In this document: positions 7,866-15,257 of the stretch, in pieces
Layout of the letters: each line of letters begins with the position of its first letter
How positions within the stretch are numbered: position 1 is the stretch's first letter
Origin: Rhodovarius lipocyclicus
Lineage (GTDB): Bacteria > Pseudomonadota > Alphaproteobacteria > Acetobacterales > Acetobacteraceae
Length of the DNA: 64,000 nucleotides
Direction: 5' to 3'
Assembly (NCBI RefSeq): GCF_009900765.1
Contig: NZ_JAAABL010000002.1
Coordinates: forward strand, 372,001-436,000
Notes under the pieces: generated by a model
The model's input: only the letters and a program-made list of their open reading frames with translations
Databases searched by the model: none
What the model was told of the DNA's origin: nothing
Position numbers and translations under genes: made by a program

Positions 7866-9392
7866 ATGCGCATTGATGGGGACGCATCAATGCGCCAAGG
7901 GATGCGGGGCACCATGCTGGGCGGCCGGTTCTTCGGCGGCTCAGCCCCGGTGGCGGGGGTGGCCGATTTCCTGGCCGAAACCTCCGCCGCCACCCTTCTG
8001 CGCCAATGGTTCGGCGATGCCGCGCTGCTGGCGATGCTGACCGGCCCCGACGCGCTGGAGGTTCTGCAGGAAGCGATCGACCGCGACATCGTGGCGATCG
8101 ACGCGCTGCTGTCGCGCCAGCTGGACGCGGTGCTGCACAACGAGAAGCTGCGGCGGCTGGAGGGCTCCTGGCGGGGGCTGTTCTGGCTGGTCGATGGCTT
8201 CGTGCAGGACAAGCTGGTGAAGGTGCGGCTGCTGAATGCCCGCTGGGTCGAGATCTCCCGCGATTTCCAGCGCGCCAGCGAATTCGACCAGTCCGCCCTG
8301 TTCCGCATCATCCACGAACAGGAGTTCGGCATGCCGGGCGGCGAGCCCTATGGCATGCTGGTGGCGGATTACGAGGTGCGCCCCTCGCCCAGCGCCAGCC
8401 AGCCGGTGGATGACGTGCCGGTGCTGGAGCGGCTGGCGGAGGTCGGCGCCGCCTCCTTCTGCCCAGTGGTGCTGCCGGTGTCGCCGGAATTCTTCGGGCT
8501 CGATTCCTATCATGAGGCGCGGCCCGCCACGGCCTTCAGCGCCCTGTTCCGCGGGCCGGAGAAGCAGCGCTGGGCGCGGCTGGCGCAGCGTGAGGAAACC
8601 CGCTTCCTGGGCCTGGTGCTGCCGCGCACGCTGGGGCGCCGCCGCTGGGCCGCCGATGGCACCAGGGCAGACCGCTTCCGCTACTCGGAGGATGCCGGCC
8701 GGCCGGACCAGCGGGTCTGGACCGCCGCCGTCTACGCCTTCGCCTCGGTGGCCGCGCGCAGCTTCGCCCGCTATCACTGGCCCGCCGATGTGCGCGGCGC
8801 GGAGCCGGGCTGGGATGCCACGGGCGGCGTGGTGGAAACCCTGCCGCATGAGCGTTTCCGCGCCGACCCGCCCGGCCCCCCGCCGCGCCCGCCGCTGGAA
8901 CTCAGCCTGACCGACGAGCAGGAGCGCGAGGCCGCCGATGCCGGGCTGATCGCGCTGTGCGGGCTGGAAGGCCTGCCGGAGGCGAGCTTCGGCGCGGCCC
9001 CCTCCATCCACCGCCCGCCGCGCATGACCAGCGAGGTGGCCAATGCCAATCAGCGGCTGTCGGCGCAGTTCAACAGCATGCTCTGTGTCTCCCGCTTCGC
9101 GCATGTGGTGAAGCTGATGGGCCGCGACATGGTGGGCAGCTTCCTGAACCCCGAGGATGTGGAAACCCGCCTGCAGGCCTGGCTGAACAGCCATGTCAGC
9201 GGGTTGGCGGGTGGGGGGGACGCTGCCTCCCGCTATCCGCTGCGCGATGCGCGGGTGGAGGTGCGGGAGCAGATCGGCAAACCCGGGATCTATGGCTGCA
9301 CGGTCATACTGCAGCCGCATTATCAGCTGGATGATGTGGGAGCGTCCTTCCGGCTGCTGACTGAACTCACCGGCCCGCGCGAAGCGGCCTGA
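7866..9392 (+). CDS. Second, divergent TssC-like sheath protein
   Basis: A 508-residue paralogue of the neighbouring TssC. It shares LHNEKLRRLEGSWRGLFWL, EFDQSALFRIIHEQEFGMPG and MLCVSRFAHVVKLMGRD, but has a different N-terminus (a Gly/Ala-rich start and VADFLAETSAATLLRQW), a Pro-rich insertion (PPGPPPRPPLELSL) and a different C-terminus. The layout matches the two adjacent TssC genes of imp-type clusters; a sheath-end or baseplate-proximal role is an inference. The start is uncertain: the ATG at 7866 lies just after the tssC stop, but the ATG at 7890 has GGGGA 7 bases upstream, and ATGs at 7902 and 7914 are also in frame. The choice matters because a hairpin overlaps this region. Confidence 0.88.
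   Translation: MRIDGDASMRQGMRGTMLGGRFFGGSAPVAGVADFLAETSAATLLRQWFGDAALLAMLTGPDALEVLQEAIDRDIVAIDALLSRQLDAVLHNEKLRRLEGSWRGLFWLVDGFVQDKLVKVRLLNARWVEISRDFQRASEFDQSALFRIIHEQEFGMPGGEPYGMLVADYEVRPSPSASQPVDDVPVLERLAEVGAASFCPVVLPVSPEFFGLDSYHEARPATAFSALFRGPEKQRWARLAQREETRFLGLVLPRTLGRRRWAADGTRADRFRYSEDAGRPDQRVWTAAVYAFASVAARSFARYHWPADVRGAEPGWDATGGVVETLPHERFRADPPGPPPRPPLELSLTDEQEREAADAGLIALCGLEGLPEASFGAAPSIHRPPRMTSEVANANQRLSAQFNSMLCVSRFAHVVKLMGRDMVGSFLNPEDVETRLQAWLNSHVSGLAGGGDAASRYPLRDARVEVREQIGKPGIYGCTVILQPHYQLDDVGASFRLLTELTGPREAA
7868..7895 (+). promoter_or_regulatory. Stem-loop over the start region of the second tssC gene
   Basis: GCGCATTGATG at 7868-7878 and CATCAATGCGC at 7885-7895 form a perfect 11-base-pair stem with loop GGGACG. 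GGGGA (7878-7882), the best ribosome-binding site for the ATG at 7890, starts at the last stem base and lies mainly in the loop, and that ATG sits in the 3' arm. It could lower or gate translation of the second sheath protein relative to TssC. The function is inferred. Confidence 0.5.
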
Positions 9393-9407
9393 AGACAGGA
9401 AACGACC

Positions 9408-10211
9408 ATGTCCCAAGACCCCGTGGGCGACGCCTTCAAGACCGGCGATCTGGCCGGCGCCATCGCCGCCGCCACCGTGCAGGTGAAGGCGCAGCCGACC
9501 GATTTCGGCGCGCGCTGGCTGATGGCGGAACTGCTGCTGATCAATGGCGAGGCCGAGCGCGCCGACCGCATGCTGGATGCCGTGATCAGCGACCAGCCCA
9601 TCCCGACCGTGCTGGATTTCCGCACCGTGCTGCGGGCGGAGGTGATCCGCCAGCAGGTGTGGCAGGAAGGCCGCGCGCCGAAGTTCCAGGGCGATGACGC
9701 GACCCCCGCGCAGCAGGCCGCCCTGCGCGCCGCGGTGCTGGCCCGCACCGGCAACCCGGAGGAAGCCGAGGCCGCCGCCGCCGAGGCCGAGGAGCTGCGC
9801 CCCGCCATCCCCGGCGTGGCGGAGCTGGACGATGGCCGCACCATCGAATTCAACGATTTCCGCGACGGCGACGACATCTTCGGGCCGACGATCGAGGTGC
9901 TCACCACCTCCGCCACCCACATCCTGGTGCCGGTGGAGCGCATCGCCAGCCTGGAATTCGAGCCCCCCAAGCGCCCGCGCGACCTGGTGTGGCGCCGCGC
10001 CACCATCACCCTGAAGGACAGCACGGAGGGCGTGGTCTATATCCCCGCCATCTATTCCGTCACGCCCGATGCCTCCGCCGATGTGAAGCTGGGCCGCGAG
10101 ACGAGCTGGAGCGAGGGCCCCGGCCCCGTGCGCGGCATCGGCCAGCGCGTGTTCCTGGTGGGCGAGGCGGATGTGGCGATCAGCGAGCTGAAAGCGCTGC
10201 GTTTCACGTGA
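9408..10211 (+). CDS. tagJ: T6SS accessory protein TagJ (ImpE family)
   Basis: A 267-residue ImpE/TagJ-family protein. The N-terminal half is TPR-like (DAFKTGDLAGAIAAATVQVKA and a run of helices), the C-terminal half a beta-rich ImpE domain with DLVWRRATITLKDSTEG. In other T6SSs TagJ binds the N-terminus of TssB and may modulate ClpV access to the sheath. A good ribosome-binding site (AGGAAA) precedes the ATG at 9408. It lies 15 bases after the second tssC gene and 4 bases before tssE. The order tssB-tssC-tssC-tagJ-tssE is typical of the imp/i5 class. Confidence 0.9.
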   Translation: MSQDPVGDAFKTGDLAGAIAAATVQVKAQPTDFGARWLMAELLLINGEAERADRMLDAVISDQPIPTVLDFRTVLRAEVIRQQVWQEGRAPKFQGDDATPAQQAALRAAVLARTGNPEEAEAAAAEAEELRPAIPGVAELDDGRTIEFNDFRDGDDIFGPTIEVLTTSATHILVPVERIASLEFEPPKRPRDLVWRRATITLKDSTEGVVYIPAIYSVTPDASADVKLGRETSWSEGPGPVRGIGQRVFLVGEADVAISELKALRFT

Positions 10212-10215
10212 CACC

Positions 10216-10731
10216 ATGAGCGACCGTCCCTCCAACCGCCCCGCGCCGCCCAAATCGGCCCCGCTCTGGGTCCGGCTTCCCCTGCTGGACCGGCTGATCG
10301 CGGATGCCGATGACGATGGCGCCATGCCGCGCTCTCCGCAGGAAGCGGTGGAGGCGCTGCGGCGCGCCGTGCGGCGTGACCTGGAGGCCCTGCTGAACGC
10401 CCGCCGCCGCCGCTGGCCCCTGCCGGAGACGGCGCCGGAACTCGCCACCTCGCCGCTGAACTACGGCATCCCGGATGCCACCGCCGGCAGCTATGCCCTG
10501 CAGGAGCGGCGGGAGGCGCTGGCGGCCGATGTGGAGGAAACCATCCGCCGCTACGAACCGCGCCTGCGCGCCGTGAAGGTGCGCATCGACGATTCCGGCG
10601 GGGAGCTGGAACGCCGGCTGAAGCTGCGGGTGGATGCCGTGCTGCGCAGCGACCCGGTGCCCGAGCCCGTCAGCTTCGAGACGGTGATCGAGGCGGTGTC
10701 CCACGAAGTGCGGGTGGCGGATCACGGATGA
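10216..10731 (+). CDS. tssE: T6SS baseplate protein TssE (gp25-like)
   Basis: A 171-residue protein of the T4 gp25/lysozyme-like family, without catalytic function in T6SS. TssE is a wedge component of the baseplate and contacts the first sheath ring. Diagnostic stretches are LATSPLNYGIPD and ETIRRYEPRLRAVKVRI. An N-terminal extension (PPKSAPLWVRLPLLDRLI) is typical of TssE. The gene sits between tagJ and tssF, and its stop overlaps the tssF start (ATGA), so translation is likely coupled. Confidence 0.93.
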   Translation: MSDRPSNRPAPPKSAPLWVRLPLLDRLIADADDDGAMPRSPQEAVEALRRAVRRDLEALLNARRRRWPLPETAPELATSPLNYGIPDATAGSYALQERREALAADVEETIRRYEPRLRAVKVRIDDSGGELERRLKLRVDAVLRSDPVPEPVSFETVIEAVSHEVRVADHG

Positions 10732-12557
10732 GCGAAAGCCTGCTGCCCTTCTACAACCGGGAACTCGCGGCGCTGCGGCGCCTGGCGGGGGAATTCGCCG
10801 CGGCCTCGGGCAAGGCGGCGGGGCGGCTGCGCATCACCGCCGACGGCACGGTCGATGACCCGCATGTGGAGCGCCTGCTGGAGGGCGTGGCCTTCCTCGC
10901 CGGTCGCGTGCAGCAGCGGCTGGAGGATGAGCTCCCCGAGATCACCGACGCGCTGTTGGAACTGCTCTCGCCGCATCTGCTGGCGCCGGTGCCCAGCATG
11001 GCGACCGTGCAGCTGGAACCCAAGCGCGAGGCGCGCGGCCCCGCCGTGGCCAGGCGCGGCACGCCGGTGGAAACCGAGCCGGTGCGCGGTGAGAGCCTGC
11101 GCTATGTCACCTGCCATGACGTGACGCTGTGGCCCATCACCATCGGCGCGGTGCGGATGATGGGGCAGCCGCTGGCGGCGCCGGCCAGCCCGCGCATCCA
11201 GGGCGCGCAATCCTGCCTGCGCATCACGCTGAATACCCAGGTGCCGGACCTGTTGTTCGCCCAGGTGGGCCTCGATGTGCTGCGCCTGCACCTGCGCGGC
11301 AGCGGCATGATGGGCCATGCGTTGCATGAGCTGCTGTGCACCGCCTGCATCGGTATGGCGCTGGCCGATGGCCCGAATGACCCGGACGCCACCTTCCTGC
11401 CGCCCGAACGCCTGCGCCCGGTGGGGTTCGAGCGTGAGGAAGCGGCGCTGCCTTGGCCCAACCGCGCCTTCGACGGCCACCGGCTGCTGACCGAGTATTT
11501 CGCCCACCCGGAGAAGTTCCTCTATGTCGAGCTGTCGGGGCTGGACGCGCGCACGCTGCGCCATGCCTCCAACAGCATCGACCTGTTCATCTATCTGAAC
11601 CGCGCGGCGCCCGAGCTGGAGCGCATGCTGGAGCGCGACAACATCGCCCTGCATTGCACGCCGGTGGTGAACCTGTTCACCCAGCGCTGCGAGCCCATCG
11701 CGCTGGACGGCACCCAGACCGAATGGCTGGTGATCCCCGACGCCCGCCGGCCGCAGGGGCTGGAGCTGCACTCCATCCTGAACGTGCGCGAAAGCCGGCC
11801 GGATGGCGCGCGCCGGCATGTGCTGCCCTTCCAGCGCCTGATGCGGGAGGGCGAGGCCGAGGGCGACGCCGCCCCCATGCAATGGGTGGCGCTGCGCGGC
11901 CCCGCGCCGCTGCCGCTGACCGGCACCGAGATCCGGCTGATGCTGCGCGACGAGCGCTTCGACCCCCAGGCCCCGGCCGATGGGGTGCTGACCGTCACGG
12001 CGCTCTGCACCAACCGGGATTTGCCGGCGCTGCTGCCCTTCGGCGGCGGGCAGCCGCGGCTTTCCGTGGCCGATGCCAGTTGCCCGGCGCAGGCGGCGCA
12101 TTGCCTCTCGGCGCCCACCCCCACCCTGCGGCCGCCGCTGCATGAGCGCGGGGCGTGGCGCCTGGTGTCCCACATGGCGCTGAACCATCTGGGCGTGACC
12201 GGCGGGCAGGACGGCGCGCTGGCATTGCGGGAGATGATGCGCCTGCATGACCTGCGGGACACGCCCGAAAGCCGCGCCGCCATGGCCGGGCTGGTGGCCG
12301 CCGAGGCCGCGCCGGGTGTCGCCCGCCTGCCGGGCCAACGCCCCGGCAGCTTCGTGCGCGGGCTGGAGGTGACATTCACCTTCGATGCCCAGGCCTGGCC
12401 CGCCCATGGGCTGTATCTGATGGGCTGCGTGCTGGAACGCTTCCTGGCGCTGCAGGTCTCGATCAACGGCTATGTGCGCAGCACCGCCGTGCTGCGCGGG
12501 CGCGGCACGGTGCAGGCGCGCTGGCCCGCGCGCAGCGGCACGCGGGTGCTGCTGTGA
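10728..12557 (+). CDS. tssF: T6SS baseplate protein TssF (ImpG/VasA)
   Basis: A 609-residue TssF-family protein, the largest wedge subunit of the T6SS baseplate, acting with TssG, TssE and TssK. The start LPFYNRELAALRRLAGEFA and the following HVERLLEGVAFLAGRVQQRL are hallmarks of the family, as is RPPLHERGAWRLVSHMALNH near the C-terminus. Length is normal. The ATG overlaps the tssE stop and the tssF stop overlaps the GTG start of tssG, giving a tight tssE-tssF-tssG translational unit. Confidence 0.95.
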   Translation: MSESLLPFYNRELAALRRLAGEFAAASGKAAGRLRITADGTVDDPHVERLLEGVAFLAGRVQQRLEDELPEITDALLELLSPHLLAPVPSMATVQLEPKREARGPAVARRGTPVETEPVRGESLRYVTCHDVTLWPITIGAVRMMGQPLAAPASPRIQGAQSCLRITLNTQVPDLLFAQVGLDVLRLHLRGSGMMGHALHELLCTACIGMALADGPNDPDATFLPPERLRPVGFEREEAALPWPNRAFDGHRLLTEYFAHPEKFLYVELSGLDARTLRHASNSIDLFIYLNRAAPELERMLERDNIALHCTPVVNLFTQRCEPIALDGTQTEWLVIPDARRPQGLELHSILNVRESRPDGARRHVLPFQRLMREGEAEGDAAPMQWVALRGPAPLPLTGTEIRLMLRDERFDPQAPADGVLTVTALCTNRDLPALLPFGGGQPRLSVADASCPAQAAHCLSAPTPTLRPPLHERGAWRLVSHMALNHLGVTGGQDGALALREMMRLHDLRDTPESRAAMAGLVAAEAAPGVARLPGQRPGSFVRGLEVTFTFDAQAWPAHGLYLMGCVLERFLALQVSINGYVRSTAVLRGRGTVQARWPARSGTRVLL

Positions 12558-13627
12558 GCGATGAACCCGACCCCGACATGACGATGATGGTGCCGCGCCG
12601 GGAACAGCCCGCGGCCCCCGAGCCCGCCGTGCTGGACGCGGTGCTCGCGGCCGAACCCGCCCCGCCGCCGCCGCGTGCCCCGAGCCCCCGAGACCTGCTG
12701 CGCACGGCGCCGCAGCGTTTCGACCTGGACCAGGCGGCCTTCGTCGCGGGGTTCTCGGCGGGTCGGGATGTGGTGGCGCTGCCCTATACGGCGCCGGCCA
12801 ATCTGGCCCTGCCGCTGGCCGAGGTTTCGGGCTTCGACGAGGCCACGCGCACCATCGGCGCGCCGCTGTTCGGGCTGGTGGGGCCGGGCGGGGTGCTGCC
12901 GCGCCATTACACCGCCACGGCCGGCGCCCAGCTGCGCCGCCGGCAGGATGCGCTGCCGAAGTTCCTGGAAATGCTGTCCCGCCGCTTCACCGGCATGTGG
13001 GTGCGGGCGGGGGCGAAATACCGCCCCGCGCGGGACCCCATCCCGGCCGAGCGCGCGCTGGACGCGGCCATCGGCATGGGCACGCCGGGCCTGTCGGGGC
13101 GGGTGGCGGCGGCACCCTCGGTGCTGCGCTATCACGCGGGCAACCTCTCCGCCCGCACCCGCAGCGCGGAACGCCTGCGCGCGATGCTGGAGGAGGAGAT
13201 CGGCCGCCCGGTCGAGATCGTGGAATTCGCCGGCGGCTGGCTGCGCCTGCCGGAATCGGAGCAATCGCGCCTGGGCGCCGCGCATTCCCGGCTGGGGGTG
13301 GACATGGCGATCGGCGCGCGCGTGTGGGAGCCGCAATCGCGCTTCATCATCCGCGTGGGCCCCATGGGCCGCGCGCTGTTCGACCGCCTGCTGCCGGGCC
13401 AGCCGCTCTATGCGCGGCTGTGCTCCATGGTCCGCCTGTTCGTGGGGCCGGAGCAGGATTTCGCGCTGAACCCCATCCTGTCCCCCGACGCGCTGCCCGA
13501 GCCGGTGCTGCGCGGGGGCCCAGGAGGGGGCGCGGGAATGCGGCTCGGCCTGACGTCATGGATGGGGCAGACGGCGCCCCGCACCCGGCCGGTGCGCGAC
13601 GCCATGCTGCGCCCGCCGCCATTCTGA
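12554..13627 (+). CDS. tssG: T6SS baseplate protein TssG (ImpH/VasB)
   Basis: A 357-residue TssG-family protein; two copies bind TssF in each baseplate wedge. An acidic and Pro/Ala-rich N-terminus (about 1-45) is followed by the usual FDLDQAAFVAGFSAG, then LFGLVGPGGVLPRHYT and FLEMLSRRFTG, both strong family signatures. The start must be the GTG at 12554, overlapping the tssF stop as GTGA; the nearby ATG at 12561 is out of frame. Cytoplasmic, part of the baseplate. Confidence 0.93.
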   Translation: MSDEPDPDMTMMVPRREQPAAPEPAVLDAVLAAEPAPPPPRAPSPRDLLRTAPQRFDLDQAAFVAGFSAGRDVVALPYTAPANLALPLAEVSGFDEATRTIGAPLFGLVGPGGVLPRHYTATAGAQLRRRQDALPKFLEMLSRRFTGMWVRAGAKYRPARDPIPAERALDAAIGMGTPGLSGRVAAAPSVLRYHAGNLSARTRSAERLRAMLEEEIGRPVEIVEFAGGWLRLPESEQSRLGAAHSRLGVDMAIGARVWEPQSRFIIRVGPMGRALFDRLLPGQPLYARLCSMVRLFVGPEQDFALNPILSPDALPEPVLRGGPGGGAGMRLGLTSWMGQTAPRTRPVRDAMLRPPPF

Positions 13628-13637
13628 GGATCATGTG

Positions 13638-15125
13638 ATGACGGCCTGGAGCCAGGGCTATGTCGCCGACAGCCCCTATACCTTCTCCTATCAATCCGGG
13701 CTGGTGCCCACCCAGCTGAACATGGTCTGCGCCCTGATGGGCGTGGCCTGGCAGGTGCGGCCCGACCTGGTGGTGGCCGATATCGGTTGCGGCCGCGGCT
13801 ATACGGTGAACACGCTGGCCGCCGCCAACCCGGGCTGGACGGTGTTGGGCCTGGACTACAACCCCGCCCATATCGCCGAGGCCGCCTCGCTGGCCGAGCG
13901 CGCGCGGATCGAGAACGCGGTCTTCGTCGAGGCCGATCTGGCCAGCATGACGGATGCCGAGATCGACCGCCTGCCGCCGCTGGACGTGGCCACCCTGCAT
14001 GGGGTCTGGACCTGGGTGGGCGACCCGGTGCGGGAGGGCATCATCCGCCTGCTGGCGCGCCGGCTGAAGCCGGGCGGGCTGGTCTATGTCGGCTACAACG
14101 CGCTGCCGGGCTTCGGCCCGAACGCGGCCTTGCAGCGGCTGTTCCGCCATGCCTCCGCCGTGCAGCCCAGCGGCAGCGTGCGCGCCCGAACCGAGGGTGC
14201 CACCGAGATCGTGCGGCAGTTGCTGGAGACCAAGCCCGCGCACCTGCCCCTGACGCCGCTGCTGCAGGCCATGGTGGACAAGGACGACCGGCTGAACCCC
14301 GCCTATCTGGTGCACGAGCTGATGACCGAGCATTGGCGCCCGGTCTTCTTCGAGGATCTGGCCCAGGCGATGGGCCAGGCGAAGCTGCAATATGTCGGCA
14401 GCGTGACCCTGCATGAGAACATCCCCGACACGCTGTTCAGCCCGGAGCAGCGCGCGCTGTACGAGGCGACGCCCCCGGGCCCGATGCGGGAACTGGTGAA
14501 GGATATCTGCATCCAGCGCCCCTTCCGCCGCGATGTCTTCGCGCGCGGCCTGGTCCGCACCGATCCCGACCAGGCCGTCGATGACCTGGTGCTGGCCGCC
14601 AGCCTGGAACCGGCGGCCGAGCCGCCCAAGGTGAAGGTGCCGGTGGGCGAGGCCGAGATGGGCGCCGCCATGTGGGCGCCGATGGCCGAGGCCCTGCGCC
14701 AGGGGCCATGCCGGTTGGGTGATCTGCGCGCCCTGGCCCCCGGCCGCCCGCCCAACCCCGGCGAATTGCTGATGAGCCTGACGGGCGCGGGCCACACCCT
14801 GCCGGTGCTGCGCGATTCCGGCCCCACCCCGCAGACCGCCGCCCTGAACCGGCTGGTGGCGCGGGATTATGTGCTGGATGGCCGCACCGGCTCGCAGCTG
14901 GCCATGGCCTCGCCGGTGGCAGGCGCCGGCATGGCCTGCACCTGGCTGGAGCTGGCTGTCTCCGTGCAGCCGGAAAGTTCCGGCGGCGATACGCCCGATA
15001 CCGGGGCCATGGCCGCCCGCCTGCTGGGTCCGCTGAACGAGGAGGATCTGGCCGAGGCCGCCGGTGTGATCGCCCGGATGATCCAGGATCGCCGGCCCGT
15101 CTGGCGCCGTTTCGGCATCATCTAG
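13638..15125 (+). CDS. Class I SAM-dependent methyltransferase with regulatory domain, inside the T6SS operon
   Basis: A 495-residue protein. The N-terminal half has a Rossmann-type SAM-binding motif DIGCGRG at 48-54, then VLGLDYNP and GVWTWVGDP. The middle (LVHELMTEHWRPVFFEDLAQ) resembles the methyltransferase regulatory domain family PF10119. The C-terminal ~150 residues are unrecognised. A GTG at 13635 is possible, but the ATG at 13638 is better spaced from GAGGA (13626-13630). It lies 10 bases after tssG and ahead of vgrG on the same strand, so it is very likely co-transcribed with baseplate genes. Methyltransferases are not T6SS core parts. The substrate is unknown: a T6SS protein, an effector or an unrelated molecule are all possible. 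Confidence 0.85.
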   Translation: MTAWSQGYVADSPYTFSYQSGLVPTQLNMVCALMGVAWQVRPDLVVADIGCGRGYTVNTLAAANPGWTVLGLDYNPAHIAEAASLAERARIENAVFVEADLASMTDAEIDRLPPLDVATLHGVWTWVGDPVREGIIRLLARRLKPGGLVYVGYNALPGFGPNAALQRLFRHASAVQPSGSVRARTEGATEIVRQLLETKPAHLPLTPLLQAMVDKDDRLNPAYLVHELMTEHWRPVFFEDLAQAMGQAKLQYVGSVTLHENIPDTLFSPEQRALYEATPPGPMRELVKDICIQRPFRRDVFARGLVRTDPDQAVDDLVLAASLEPAAEPPKVKVPVGEAEMGAAMWAPMAEALRQGPCRLGDLRALAPGRPPNPGELLMSLTGAGHTLPVLRDSGPTPQTAALNRLVARDYVLDGRTGSQLAMASPVAGAGMACTWLELAVSVQPESSGGDTPDTGAMAARLLGPLNEEDLAEAAGVIARMIQDRRPVWRRFGII

Positions 15126-15257
15126 GGCGCAACACGTGAAGATGATCGCGCCGCATCACCGGGATGAGGGATGGCCAGACCCGAGTAGGGTTTGCTTTTC
15201 AAGGGCCTTCCTGTTTCCACTACACGAAGCGGAGAGCAGCCGCGGAGGAAAACAGCC

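Noticed and set aside
13635-15125. The methyltransferase as a rRNA or DNA (restriction) methyltransferase.
   Set aside because: It lacks the NPPY/DPPY-type catalytic motifs of amino-group DNA/RNA methyltransferases and has no nuclease partner; it has a small-molecule/protein-type SAM fold.
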